Positions 9,928-20,970 of a stretch of 64,000 nt of DNA are shown here, in pieces. How positions within the stretch are numbered: position 1 is the stretch's first letter; every line of letters starts with the position of its first letter. The stretch is from Pseudomonadota bacterium. Its GTDB lineage: Bacteria; Pseudomonadota; Alphaproteobacteria; JACQOE01. Both the position numbers and the translations under genes were made by a program. The DNA lies in assembly GCA_016202695.1 (NCBI GenBank), contig JACQOE010000027.1, positions 1 to 64,000 of the forward strand, in the 5' to 3' direction. Below the pieces are notes generated by a model that was not told the origin of the DNA, did no database searches, and was given only the letters and a program-made list of their open reading frames with translations.

Positions 9928-10470
9928 GTGATGAATCCAAGACCAATCCTGACCGCGATGATAATCTTCGCGGCGGCCCAATGGAGTGTCGTGGCGAAGG
10001 CCGCGGAAACAGCTATCGATGGACCGGTCGAACGCAACGCCATGGAAATCGGCGCGGTCTACCTGCAGCCGGTGATTATGGAACCGGCCATGCCGGGAAT
10101 GAATCAGGCGATGGATATCCACCTGGAAGCGGATATTCGCGCCCTGAAAGACAATCCCAACGGCTTCGGACCCGGCGAGTGGATTCCCTACTTGGGCGTG
10201 ATGTACCGGCTGGAAAAGCTGGGCTCCGATTGGGAAACGTTCGGCACTTTTGCCCCAATGGTGGCCAGCGATGGCCCGCACTACGGGGCCAATGTGAGGC
10301 TGAACGGTCCCGGCAAGTACCGCCTGACCTACAGGATCCTGCCGCCGGCCTATCAGGGCTTGTACCGGCACACCGACAAGGAAACCGGCGTGGGCGCCTG
10401 GTGGGAGCCGTTCGACGTAAGCTGGGAGTTCACCTTCGTCGGCGGCGTCGGCAAGAAGGGCAAGTATTGA
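9928..10470 (+). CDS. ftrA: P19/Tp34-family periplasmic iron-binding protein (FtrA-like)
   Basis: Signal peptide; IGAVYLQPVIMEPAMPGMNQAMDIHLEADIRAL...GEWIPYLGVMYRLEK...GKYRLTYRILPPAYQGLYRHTDKETGVGAWWEPFDVSWEFTFVG. Confidence 0.92.
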   Translation: MMNPRPILTAMIIFAAAQWSVVAKAAETAIDGPVERNAMEIGAVYLQPVIMEPAMPGMNQAMDIHLEADIRALKDNPNGFGPGEWIPYLGVMYRLEKLGSDWETFGTFAPMVASDGPHYGANVRLNGPGKYRLTYRILPPAYQGLYRHTDKETGVGAWWEPFDVSWEFTFVGGVGKKGKY

Positions 10471-10542
10471 TCCGCGCCGACAACCGGCGCGGCCGGTCCC
10501 GCCTGCGCCGGGATGCGCTCTGACTCGGCGACAGCGGGGTGA

Positions 10543-10565
10543 TGCGGTCGGATCGTGCGACCGCA
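10543..10565. terminator. Hairpin between convergent genes, possible bidirectional terminator (no T-tract)
   Basis: TGCGGTCG GATCGTG CGACCGCA, perfect 8-bp stem, between ftrA stop and the RTX gene stop. Confidence 0.35.
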
Positions 10566-10599
10566 CAGCGTCCCGGTCGGCGGCCGGCTTGACGCGCTC

Positions 10600-12693
10600 T
10601 CAGAGTACGAAGTCGTCCGCGTCCAGGTCGCCGAGGTTGACGCCGAGCAGCGTGATCGAATCGCCACCGTCGAGATCGATGAACGTGTCGCCGCCGAGCT
10701 GGACGGCCCTCGCCTGCACGTCGGCGAAGCTGGCGACGGCCGAGACGCCGGTCAGGTCGATGGCGTCGTCGGTCCCGGCACCGGGCGTGAAGTCAGCGAT
10801 GGTGTCGGCGCCGTCGCCGTCGGCGAAGACGAACAGGTCGTCGCCATCTCCGCCCTCCAGGTAGTCGTCGCCCGCGCCACCACTCAAGACATCGTCGCCG
10901 CCGCCGCCAATCACGAAGTCGTCGCCCCCTTTGGCGTCAATCGCGTCGCCGAAGGGGCTGCCGTAAAGCACGTCCGTCCCGGAGCTGCCGTCGAAGTCGA
11001 GCGGCGAGGTCATCCCAAAGGTATAGACGTTGTAGGTGACGTCAGTGAACGTGTTATCCGACTGGCTCGGGTCGGCGCCGCCCCAGAACAGGAGACCGTA
11101 CGGAGCGTCGCTCACGTCATTGTTCGACACCTCCACGTCGTCGCTTGAGAAGCTGTAGACACCGACCGTCACCGCCGGGTCGGCCGGTCCGGATATGATG
11201 TTGCCTTCGACCTCGACGCCCTCGCCGGCGGCATAGACCAGGATACCGCTCGCGGCCCAGTTGCCTGGGCCGGCATAGCCGATCTCCTCGACGGTGTTGT
11301 CCGAGATGGTCCCGGTCGCGCCTTCGGAAACCTGGATGCCGTTCTGAGCGATGATGCTCTGCGCACCGCCGCCGGTCACGGTGTTCCCCTCCACCGTCAC
11401 CGTGAGCCCGTCGCCAATGAACGTGAGACCGTTCTTCTGGAAGTCCGCGACGAGGCTGTCCTTCACCTCCACGTCGCGCGCCTCCCCGTCGGTGTTATTG
11501 ACCAGGATGGCGACGCCGCGCTGGGCGCCGGAAAGGGTTCCGTTGCCGGGGTTGGCGTAGGGGTCGCGGATGCCGGCGACCGCGACGTCGTAGATGCCGC
11601 CCGAAGAATTGACGAGGAAGATGCCGTTGAAGTCCTGACCGGCGATGTGATTGCCCCTGCCGTCGCCATCGACGACCAGATCGCCGATCGAGATACCCTC
11701 GCTATCGGTCACGGCGATCATCGCCGACTTATTGGGCTTGCTGCCGCCGCCGGTGGCGTTGTGGGCGAGGGTGCCTGCGGGCGCCTTGATGATCGTCGCA
11801 TCGCCCTGGCCCATCAGCGCCAGATGGTCGATGCCGTTTATGGTCACCTGTTCCTCGAAGGTGCCCGCGCCGATCAGAAGGATGTCCCCGGCCTGAGCCG
11901 CATCGACCGCATCCTGGATCGCGAGGTGCGTGGAGACGATGACGGCGCCACGGAGAATCTGCACCGTGCCCGGTGCCGGCACCAGACTTGCGGTGACTCC
12001 ATCGCCAGCGAAGTGGAGGGTCTCGACATCGATCAGGGTGTCGGTGCCGTCGTCGCCATCGAGTGGTTCGTCGTCGGTGATGACCAGGTTTCCGTCCACC
12101 ACCCGGGTCGAGTAATCCCCGCTGTCACCCGAGTACATGGCGGTGTCCGTACCGGCGCCGCCGTCGAGGATGTCGTCCCCGCCGCCGCCGTGAAGCAGGT
12201 CGTCGCCGGCGCCGCCGTTCAAGTAGTCGTCAAACGCAATCCCGCTCCCCGAGCCGCTGGCGCCAGCCAAACCGGAACCGCCGCCGTGGCCGGGGCCATC
12301 GCCGTACAAGACATCATCGCCGGCGCCGCCGAACAGCCGGTCGTTTCCATGGCCGCCGATCAGCCTGTCGCTGCCGTCCTCCCCGAACAAGCTGTCCTCA
12401 CCCTGGCCGCCGATCAGCCTGTCATTGCCCTCGCCTCCGAACAGGTCGTCGTCGCCATGGCCGCCGATCAGCGTGTCGTTGCCCTCGCCTCCGAACAGGT
12501 CGTCGTCGCCATGGCCGCCGATCAGCCTGTCGTTGCCGATGCCACCGTAAAACGTGTCGTCGCCTATCCCGCCCGTCCAACTGATGCCGTCGTGGCCGTG
12601 GCCGGATCCTTGTCCGGAGCCACCCCCGGAACCATTACTCCCGGGGCCAGCATCCGCGCCCTTGCCGCCGGACTTGCCCTTCCCCTTCGCCAT
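10600..12693 (-). CDS. RTX (hemolysin-type Ca2+-binding repeat) protein with central right-handed parallel beta-helix domain; putative type I secretion substrate
   Basis: N-terminal GGxGxDxLxGGxGND repeats, central NosD/pectate-lyase-like repeats ([11 protein letters not shown]..., [17 protein letters not shown]), second RTX block and terminal ...DADDFVL; AAGGAGG RBS upstream. Confidence 0.9.
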   Translation of the reverse strand: MAKGKGKSGGKGADAGPGSNGSGGGSGQGSGHGHDGISWTGGIGDDTFYGGIGNDRLIGGHGDDDLFGGEGNDTLIGGHGDDDLFGGEGNDRLIGGQGEDSLFGEDGSDRLIGGHGNDRLFGGAGDDVLYGDGPGHGGGSGLAGASGSGSGIAFDDYLNGGAGDDLLHGGGGDDILDGGAGTDTAMYSGDSGDYSTRVVDGNLVITDDEPLDGDDGTDTLIDVETLHFAGDGVTASLVPAPGTVQILRGAVIVSTHLAIQDAVDAAQAGDILLIGAGTFEEQVTINGIDHLALMGQGDATIIKAPAGTLAHNATGGGSKPNKSAMIAVTDSEGISIGDLVVDGDGRGNHIAGQDFNGIFLVNSSGGIYDVAVAGIRDPYANPGNGTLSGAQRGVAILVNNTDGEARDVEVKDSLVADFQKNGLTFIGDGLTVTVEGNTVTGGGAQSIIAQNGIQVSEGATGTISDNTVEEIGYAGPGNWAASGILVYAAGEGVEVEGNIISGPADPAVTVGVYSFSSDDVEVSNNDVSDAPYGLLFWGGADPSQSDNTFTDVTYNVYTFGMTSPLDFDGSSGTDVLYGSPFGDAIDAKGGDDFVIGGGGDDVLSGGAGDDYLEGGDGDDLFVFADGDGADTIADFTPGAGTDDAIDLTGVSAVASFADVQARAVQLGGDTFIDLDGGDSITLLGVNLGDLDADDFVL
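12350..12540. repeat. 54-bp tandem repeat encoding two RTX nonapeptides ([18 protein letters not shown])
   Basis: Near-identical copies starting at 12421 and 12475 (54-bp offset), with diverged flanking units. Confidence 0.85.
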
Positions 12694-12741
12694 GACAATG
12701 CCTCCTTAACAGAGATTTCTCTTGCGGCCGCCCGTAAGACA

Positions 12742-12970
12742 TTATTGTGCTCTCCAGTCGCCTGGAGAGCAATATACATGCACTCCTGCGCCGCGGCGGC
12801 GTGCCCGGAGCAACCCTGCTTTTGAGCGGGCGGTTGCCGTGGCCCGGGATCGAGACGCGCACCGTGCTCCCCGTCTGGCCGTAGACGGGACGGCGGCCGT
12901 AGACGCGCAGCAGGGTTCAGCCGTGGCGCCCGACTAGACGCGCGAAGGCCTTTCCCGAAAGGGCCTTCAT
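12742..12970 (-). pseudogene. hicA: Degenerate hicA (mRNA interferase toxin) with in-frame TGA and a 1-nt frameshift
   Basis: MKALSGKAFARLVGRHG-TGA-TLLRVYGRRPVYGQTGSTVRVSIPGHGNRPLK then, after removing one A of the AAAA run at 12820-12823, AGLLRARRRGAGVHV..., ending at TAA 12742-12744; ATGA overlap with upstream hicB. Confidence 0.85.
12748..12771. repeat. Inverted repeat upstream of RTX gene
   Basis: T GCTCTCCAG TCGC CTGGAGAGC A, perfect 10-bp stem including flanking T/A. Confidence 0.7.
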
Positions 12971-13170
12971 GTGGCGATTTCGATCACCCGTTCGGTGCCG
13001 TCGGATTTCGGCGGCGCCACGTCCGCCGACAGGCAGCCCTCGATCGCCTGATCGAGATTCTGCGACAGCTCCTCGAAGGTCTCGCCCTGGGAGATGCAGC
13101 CGGGGATGGCCGGCACCTCCGCCCGATAGCCGCCTTCCTCCGCCTCGTGCACGACGACCTTGATCTTCAT
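12967..13170 (-). CDS. hicB: HicB-family antitoxin (short form)
   Basis: MKIKVVVHEAEEGGYRAEVPAIPGCISQGETFEELSQNLDQAIEGCL, classic HicB fold signature. Confidence 0.9.
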   Translation of the reverse strand: MKIKVVVHEAEEGGYRAEVPAIPGCISQGETFEELSQNLDQAIEGCLSADVAPPKSDGTERVIEIAT

Positions 13171-13274
13171 GCCTCGCTCCGACCCTTGAGGCATGGCCCA
13201 CCGCCCGGCGGCCCTCATGCCCCAAACAGCCTGTTCTTGGCCTCCTTCAGCGCCTCGCCTTCCGCCCGCCGGCC

Positions 13275-14225
13275 TCAGTCGGGCGGAAGCCCGGTAACCC
13301 GCGGCCGCTCGGCCCCGCCGATCAGCCACAGCACCGCCCCCGGCAGGCCCTGGCCGATCGCCGCCAGCCCGAACAGGATCGAGAGCACGAGCGCGCTCTC
13401 GGGCGCCACACCGGCGAGCCCGAAGGCGGTGACGAGCGCCCCCTCGCGCACCCCCCAGCCGGCGATCGAGATGGGCACGGTGGCAAGCAGCAGCGCCGGC
13501 GGCGCCAGCACCAGGCAGAGGGCGAAGGAGACCGGGATCTCAAGCCCCCGCGCCAGCAGGTAGAGGGCGGCGACGACCAGCACGTGCCCGGCGACCGAGA
13601 GGGCCACGAGCAGCGGCCCGCTCGCCGCCGAGAGGAGCATCCGCCTGAGGTCGGCGGCGAGCCGCCCCAGCCAGCGCACCGCCCGCCATCGGTCGAGCCC
13701 CACGGGCAGCCGGTCGAGCCGCATCACCAGCGCGACCCCGGCGAACATCGCCGCCAGCGCCGCCGGCATCGCCCAGCGCACCGGGCTGTCGCCGAACAGC
13801 CCCACCATCCACGGCTGCCCGGCCGCCACCAGCAGCAGCGATCCCACCATGTGCACCACGCGCTCGGCGAGCACCCCCTTCACCGACGCCCCCACCCCGT
13901 GCCCGGCGCGATGCAGGTAGTAGGCGCGCACCGCGTCGCCGCCGACGGTCGCGGGGAGGGCCTGGCTGAAGAAGAAGCCGACGAGCGTGATCCACGCCAC
14001 CCGGGCGAACGCGACCGGCGCCCGGACGAATCTCAGCACCAGCGCCCAACGGAGCGCGTGTACCCCCGCCTGAACGTAGAGCACGCCGAGCGCGAGGGCG
14101 AAGACCGCGGGATCGAGGGCGGCGAGGCGCGCGAACGCCGCCTCGAGGTCGACCGCCCTCGCGAGGTAGAGGATCAGGAGGGCGGAGACCGCCCCCTTCA
14201 GCAGCAACGCCCAGCGATGCTTCAT
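13275..14225 (-). CDS. Lysylphosphatidylglycerol synthase TM-region/UPF0104-type membrane flippase
   Basis: Multi-TM; LPATVGGDAVRAYYLHRAGHG, VPISIAGWGVREGALV motifs of this family. Confidence 0.87.
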   Translation of the reverse strand: MKHRWALLLKGAVSALLILYLARAVDLEAAFARLAALDPAVFALALGVLYVQAGVHALRWALVLRFVRAPVAFARVAWITLVGFFFSQALPATVGGDAVRAYYLHRAGHGVGASVKGVLAERVVHMVGSLLLVAAGQPWMVGLFGDSPVRWAMPAALAAMFAGVALVMRLDRLPVGLDRWRAVRWLGRLAADLRRMLLSAASGPLLVALSVAGHVLVVAALYLLARGLEIPVSFALCLVLAPPALLLATVPISIAGWGVREGALVTAFGLAGVAPESALVLSILFGLAAIGQGLPGAVLWLIGGAERPRVTGLPPD

Positions 14226-14282
14226 CGGCCCCGAGGAGTTTTCCGGTCGCGGCCGCGCCTCCTTAGCACGGAATCGCCGCCG

Positions 14283-14948
14283 TCACGACCGCTCGGGGCG
14301 CGGCCGGGCCACGATCAGCTTGACGATGTCGTGGACGAGGAACCGCCGCTCGACGAGGTCGAGACCGGCCGCGGCCAGGTAGCGCTCGGTCTCGCGGTCG
14401 AACGCGGCGCCGTAAACCCAGCGTACCCAGGGGACCCACAGCCGCATCAGCGCCCGGCGCAGAGGGTTCTGCGAGAAGGCGTACTCCAGCAGCCGGATGG
14501 AGCCGTCCGGCTTGCAGAGCCGCGCCAGCTCCTTGAGCGCCGGAAGCTGATGATCCTCGTCGAGGACGCAGAACAGGAAGGTGGCGACGATGGTATCGAA
14601 GGACTGGCCGGGGAAGGCGGTCCGGAGCACATCCATCTCGACCAGCTCGACCTCGACGCCGAGGCGATCCCGCCGCTTGGCCGCGCGGGCGAGCATGGCG
14701 GGGCTCAGGTCGATGCCGATGACCCGCGCACCGCTCGGGTAGAAGGGCATGTTCCGGCCCGTGCCGATCCCGGCGTCGAGCACCGCGCCCCGGGCGCCCT
14801 CGAAGAGCCGCCCCCGGAGCCGCCGGTAGCGTCCGAATTCGAACGGCAGGTCGAGCAGGTCGTAAAGGCGGGCGACGCGGTCGTACTTGCGCCGGATTCG
14901 CCCCTGCCGGGGTGATGCGTCCGACTCGGGCCGCCTCGGCGTGCTCAT
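14283..14948 (-). CDS. Class I SAM-dependent methyltransferase
   Basis: VLDAGIGTGRNMPFYPSGARVIGIDLSPAMLARAAKR and FDTIVATFLFCVLDED motifs. Confidence 0.88.
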   Translation of the reverse strand: MSTPRRPESDASPRQGRIRRKYDRVARLYDLLDLPFEFGRYRRLRGRLFEGARGAVLDAGIGTGRNMPFYPSGARVIGIDLSPAMLARAAKRRDRLGVEVELVEMDVLRTAFPGQSFDTIVATFLFCVLDEDHQLPALKELARLCKPDGSIRLLEYAFSQNPLRRALMRLWVPWVRWVYGAAFDRETERYLAAAGLDLVERRFLVHDIVKLIVARPRPERS

Positions 14949-15013
14949 CGTCCAGCGCTCCTCGCTCCTCGGGGGAACGACCGGCGAGTCCGGCACGGCA
15001 CCGGCCCGAGCGG

Positions 15014-16168
<1,155 letters not shown>

Positions 16169-16279
16169 CGCTTTCTCTCCCGGCCGGGCTCGCCCGGCGC
16201 TCACCCCGCGCCCCACGAGCCCATATAATAGTAGATAAACCGGCCTTTGGCGGAGACAATGGCTGTGAGGAGACCTGCC

Positions 16280-17068
16280 ATGGCCAGCGTGAGGCCGCCG
16301 GCGGTGGCCGGCATGTTCTATCCGGCGGAGAGGGAAGAGCTGGGGCGGTGGGTGCGGGGCGCGCTCGCCCGGGCGCCGGGCGCCGGCGCTCCGGCGCCCA
16401 AGGCCCTGATCGCCCCGCACGCGGGCTACGTCTACTCGGGCGAGGTCGCGGCCCGGGCCTATGCCTTCCTCGCCCCGGTGCGCGAGGCGGTGACGCGGGT
16501 GGTGCTCGCCGGCCCCTCCCATCGCCTGGCCTTCGACGGGCTCGCGGTGCCGAGCGCGCGCGCCTTCCTGACCCCGCTCGGCGAGGTGCCGGTGGACGAG
16601 GCGGCGGTGAAGGCGCTGCTCGGGCTTCCCCAAGTCCGCCTTCTCGATCAGGCGCACGCCGGCGAGCACGGCCTGGAGGTGCATCTCCCGTTCCTGCAGG
16701 CCGCGCTCGCCTCGTTCTCGATCGTCCCCATGGTGGTGGGGCGCGCGCCCTACCATGCGGTCGCCGAGGCACTCGAACTCGTCTGGGGCGGCCCCGAGAC
16801 GCTGATCGTCGTCAGCTCCGACCTGAGCCACTACCACGACTACGCCACCGCGCGGCGGATGGATGCCGAAACCTCCGCCGCGATCGAGCGCCTGGACGGC
16901 GCCGCCATTGGCCCCGACCAAGCCTGCGGGCGGATTCCCGTGGGCGGGCTCATCGAGGTCGCCCGCAACCGGGGGATGAAGGTGCGCACCGTGGATCTGC
17001 GCAACTCCGGCGACACCGCCGGCGCGCGCGACCGGGTGGTGGGCTATGGTGCCTGGCTCTTCGCCTGA
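16280..17068 (+). CDS. amrB: AmmeMemoRadiSam system protein B (Memo-like)
   Basis: VRPPAVAGMFYPAEREELGRWV, IAPHAGYVYSGEVAARAYAFL, GEHGLEVHLPFLQ, SSDLSHYHDY. Confidence 0.93.
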   Translation: MASVRPPAVAGMFYPAEREELGRWVRGALARAPGAGAPAPKALIAPHAGYVYSGEVAARAYAFLAPVREAVTRVVLAGPSHRLAFDGLAVPSARAFLTPLGEVPVDEAAVKALLGLPQVRLLDQAHAGEHGLEVHLPFLQAALASFSIVPMVVGRAPYHAVAEALELVWGGPETLIVVSSDLSHYHDYATARRMDAETSAAIERLDGAAIGPDQACGRIPVGGLIEVARNRGMKVRTVDLRNSGDTAGARDRVVGYGAWLFA

Positions 17069-17711
17069 GGGCGCCGGGGCGGCGGTCCCGCCCGCCGCCG
17101 AGGAGGAGGCGGGTGCCCTCCTCGCCCGCCACGGCCGCATCCTGATCGAGGTCGCGGCCCTCGCGATCCGTCACGGGCTCGATCACGGCCAGGCCCCGAG
17201 GCTGGCGGCCGACGCCTTCGACATCGAGCTCTCCCGCCCCGCCGCGACCTTCGTCACGCTCAAGCGCGAGGGCCGGCTCCGGGGCTGCATCGGCACGCTC
17301 CAGCCCTCCCGGGCGCTCATCGAGGACGTGGCCGAGAACGCGTTCCGCGCCGCCTTCCGCGACCCGCGCTTCCCGCCGCTTGCCCGGCACGAAACCGACG
17401 GGCTCGATTTCTCGATCGCGCTCTTGAGCCGCGCCGCGCCGCTGCCCGCCCGCTCCGAGGCGGAGCTCGTCGCGCGTCTGCGCCCGGGGGTGGACGGGCT
17501 CATCATCCGCGACGGCACGGCGCGGGCGGTGTTCCTGCCGGCGGTGTGGGAGAGCCTTCCCGTGCCCCGGCTCTTCCTCGCGCATCTGAAGAAGAAGGCG
17601 GGGCTCCGCGCCGATCACTGGTCGGCTGGATTCCGCGCCTGGCGCTTCACCACCCACACCCTCGGCGCGGCCGAGGTGGTCGATCCCGCGACCCTGTGGA
17701 CGACGCACTGA
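17046..17711 (+). CDS. amrA: AmmeMemoRadiSam system protein A (AMMECR1 domain)
   Basis: FVTLKREGRLRGCIGTLQPSRALIEDVAENAFRAAFRDPRFPPL matches AMMECR1 LRGCIG core; overlaps amrB end. Confidence 0.93.
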   Translation: MVPGSSPEGAGAAVPPAAEEEAGALLARHGRILIEVAALAIRHGLDHGQAPRLAADAFDIELSRPAATFVTLKREGRLRGCIGTLQPSRALIEDVAENAFRAAFRDPRFPPLARHETDGLDFSIALLSRAAPLPARSEAELVARLRPGVDGLIIRDGTARAVFLPAVWESLPVPRLFLAHLKKKAGLRADHWSAGFRAWRFTTHTLGAAEVVDPATLWTTH

Positions 17712-17801
17712 GCGCGGCAGGCCCATCTTTCTTTGGAACGGCGGTCCGTCTTCACTATCATCGGCCAACCGTCGCCAACCCCTGAAAGAGCCCGCCCGGC
17801 A

Positions 17802-20159
17802 ATGGGACGTTTCGCACTCGGCCAGCCCGTTCGACGCAAGGAGGACGTGCGATTCCTCACCGGCAAGGGCCGCTACCTCGACGACCTCTCCCTTCCCGGC
17901 GAGGCGTTCGCCGCCTTCGTGCGCTCGCCGCACGCGCACGCGCGGGTGCGCGCGCTCGACGCGGCCGTCGCGCGCCGGATGCCGGGCGTGCTCGGCGTCT
18001 TCACCGGCGTCGACGTCGACGCCGACGGCCTGGGGACGCTCCCCACCTTCGGCGCCACACCCAAGGCGCCGGGGGGCGGGCCGGCGGCGGCGCCCCCGCG
18101 CCGGCTGATCGCCCGCGAGCGGGTCCGCTTCGCGGGCGAGATCGTGGCCCTGGTGGTGGCCGAGACCCGCGCCGGCGCGCGCGACGCGGCGGAAAAGGTC
18201 GAGGTCGCCTACGAGCCGCTCGCCGCCATCGCCGATCTGCGCTCGGCCGTGAGGCCGGGCGCGCCCTTGGTCTGGGATAAGGCCCCGGGCAACGTGAGCT
18301 TCGTCTGGCGGACGGGCGATGCGAGGGCGACCGAGGCCGCGTTCAGGAAGGCCGCGCACGTCACCCGCCTCGCCCTCGTCAACAACCGCCTCGAGCCGAG
18401 CCCGATGGAGACTCGGGGCGGCATCGGCGCCTTCGACGCCGCGACCGGCCGCTACACCCTCCATCTCTCCTCCCAGGGCGTGCACACCATCCGGGCGCTC
18501 CTGGCCAAGGAGGTGCTCAAGGTCGCCTCCGCCAAGGTGCGCGTCGTCACCCCCGACGTTGGCGGCGCCTTCGGCCTCAAGATCTTCCTCTTCCCCGAGG
18601 AGGCGCTCCTTCCCTGGGCGGCGGCGAAGGTCGGCCGGCCGGTGAAGTGGACGGCGGAGCGGAGCGAGTCCTTCCTCTCGGACACCCACGGGCGCGACCA
18701 GGCGAGCGAGGCCGAGCTGGCGCTGGAGAAGGACGGGACCATCCTCGCGCTCCGCGTCTCCACGCTCGCCAACATGGGCGCGTATCTCTCGCTCTTCGCC
18801 CCCGAGATCCCGACCGCCATCGGCGCGGTGATGCTCGCCGGCGTCTATCGCTTCGCGGCCGCGCAAGTTTCGGTGACCGGTGTGCTCACCCACACCGGGC
18901 CGGTCGACGCCTACCGCGGCGCCGGCCGGCCCGAGGCCGCATACCTGATCGAGCGCCTGATCGACGCGGCGGGGCGCGAGCTGGGACTCGCACCCGAGGA
19001 GATCAGGCGTCGGAACTTCATCCCGCCGTCGGCGATGCCGTTCACCACCGCGCTCGGCGAGACCTACGATTCGGGCGACTTCGAGCGCAACCTCGCCGAC
19101 GCGCTCCGCCTCTCCGGCCACGAGCGGCGCGAGGAGCGGCGGCGGGCGGCGCGGGCGCGCGGGCGCCTCTACGGGTTCGGGCTCGCCACCTACATCGAGT
19201 CCTGCGGCGGCGGCGCCGACGAGCAGGCGAGCCTGCGCTTCGAGCCCGACGACACGGTCACGGTGCTGGTCGGCACCCAGTCGAACGGCCACGGGCACGA
19301 GACCGTATTCGCGCAGATCGCGGCCGACTCCCTCGGCCTCGACATCGAGCGGGTGAAGGTGGTGCAGGGCGATACCGACCTCGTCTCCTTCGGCCGCGGA
19401 ACCGGCGGATCGCGGGCGCTGCCGGTCGCCGGGAACGCCGTCCTCAAGGTCGCCGAGCGGGCGATCGAGCGGGGCAAGGAGGTGGCCGCGCACCTCCTCG
19501 AGGCGGCGAGGGCCGACATCGTCTTCGCCGACGGCCGCTTCGCCATCGCCGGGACCGACCGCTCGCTCTCGCTGTTCGAGGTTGCGCGCGCCGCCCGCGA
19601 GGACAAGAGCCTGCCGCCGGCCCCGCCCCGGCCGGCCAAGGAGGCGGGGCTTTCCGGGCTCGACGCCGACCTCCGCTTTGCCCCCTCGGGCTCCACCTAT
19701 CCCAACGGCTGCCACGCCTGCGAGGTGGAGGTCGATCCCGAGACCGGCGCGGTCGAGATCGTCGGCTACACGGTGGTCGACGACTTCGGCGTGGTGGCAA
19801 ATCCGCCGCTGCTCGCCGGCCAGGTCCACGGCGGAGTCGCCCAGGGAATCGGCCAGGCCCTCCTCGAGGGCTGCGTCTATGACCCCGGGAGCGGGCAGCT
19901 CCTCACCGGCTCGTTCGTCGACTACGCCCTGCCGCGGGCCGACCGGGTGCCGCCGATCGCGTTCCGCTACAACGTGATCCCGACCCGCGCCAACCCGCTC
20001 GGCATCAAGGGCGCGGGCGAGGCCGGCGCGGTCGGCGCCCCGCCGGCGGTCATCAACGCCGTCGTCGATGCCCTCGCCCATCTCGGGGTCCGTCACGTCG
20101 AGATGCCGGCGACGCCCGAGCGCGTCTGGCGCGCGATCCGCGCCGCCGCGGGGCGATGA
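17802..20159 (+). CDS. Xanthine dehydrogenase/CoxL-family molybdopterin-binding subunit (form II-like)
   Basis: [38 protein letters not shown] active-site loop, [32 protein letters not shown]. Confidence 0.92.
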   Translation: MGRFALGQPVRRKEDVRFLTGKGRYLDDLSLPGEAFAAFVRSPHAHARVRALDAAVARRMPGVLGVFTGVDVDADGLGTLPTFGATPKAPGGGPAAAPPRRLIARERVRFAGEIVALVVAETRAGARDAAEKVEVAYEPLAAIADLRSAVRPGAPLVWDKAPGNVSFVWRTGDARATEAAFRKAAHVTRLALVNNRLEPSPMETRGGIGAFDAATGRYTLHLSSQGVHTIRALLAKEVLKVASAKVRVVTPDVGGAFGLKIFLFPEEALLPWAAAKVGRPVKWTAERSESFLSDTHGRDQASEAELALEKDGTILALRVSTLANMGAYLSLFAPEIPTAIGAVMLAGVYRFAAAQVSVTGVLTHTGPVDAYRGAGRPEAAYLIERLIDAAGRELGLAPEEIRRRNFIPPSAMPFTTALGETYDSGDFERNLADALRLSGHERREERRRAARARGRLYGFGLATYIESCGGGADEQASLRFEPDDTVTVLVGTQSNGHGHETVFAQIAADSLGLDIERVKVVQGDTDLVSFGRGTGGSRALPVAGNAVLKVAERAIERGKEVAAHLLEAARADIVFADGRFAIAGTDRSLSLFEVARAAREDKSLPPAPPRPAKEAGLSGLDADLRFAPSGSTYPNGCHACEVEVDPETGAVEIVGYTVVDDFGVVANPPLLAGQVHGGVAQGIGQALLEGCVYDPGSGQLLTGSFVDYALPRADRVPPIAFRYNVIPTRANPLGIKGAGEAGAVGAPPAVINAVVDALAHLGVRHVEMPATPERVWRAIRAAAGR

Positions 20160-20178
20160 CGCCGGCGGACGGCGGACG

Positions 20179-20966
<788 letters not shown>

Positions 20967-20970
<4 letters not shown>

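Noticed and set aside
11647-12825. 392-aa plus-strand ORF with repetitive [17 protein letters not shown] segments
   Set aside because: It is the complement of the RTX repeat DNA; repetitiveness is inherited from the sense-strand Ca2+-binding repeats.
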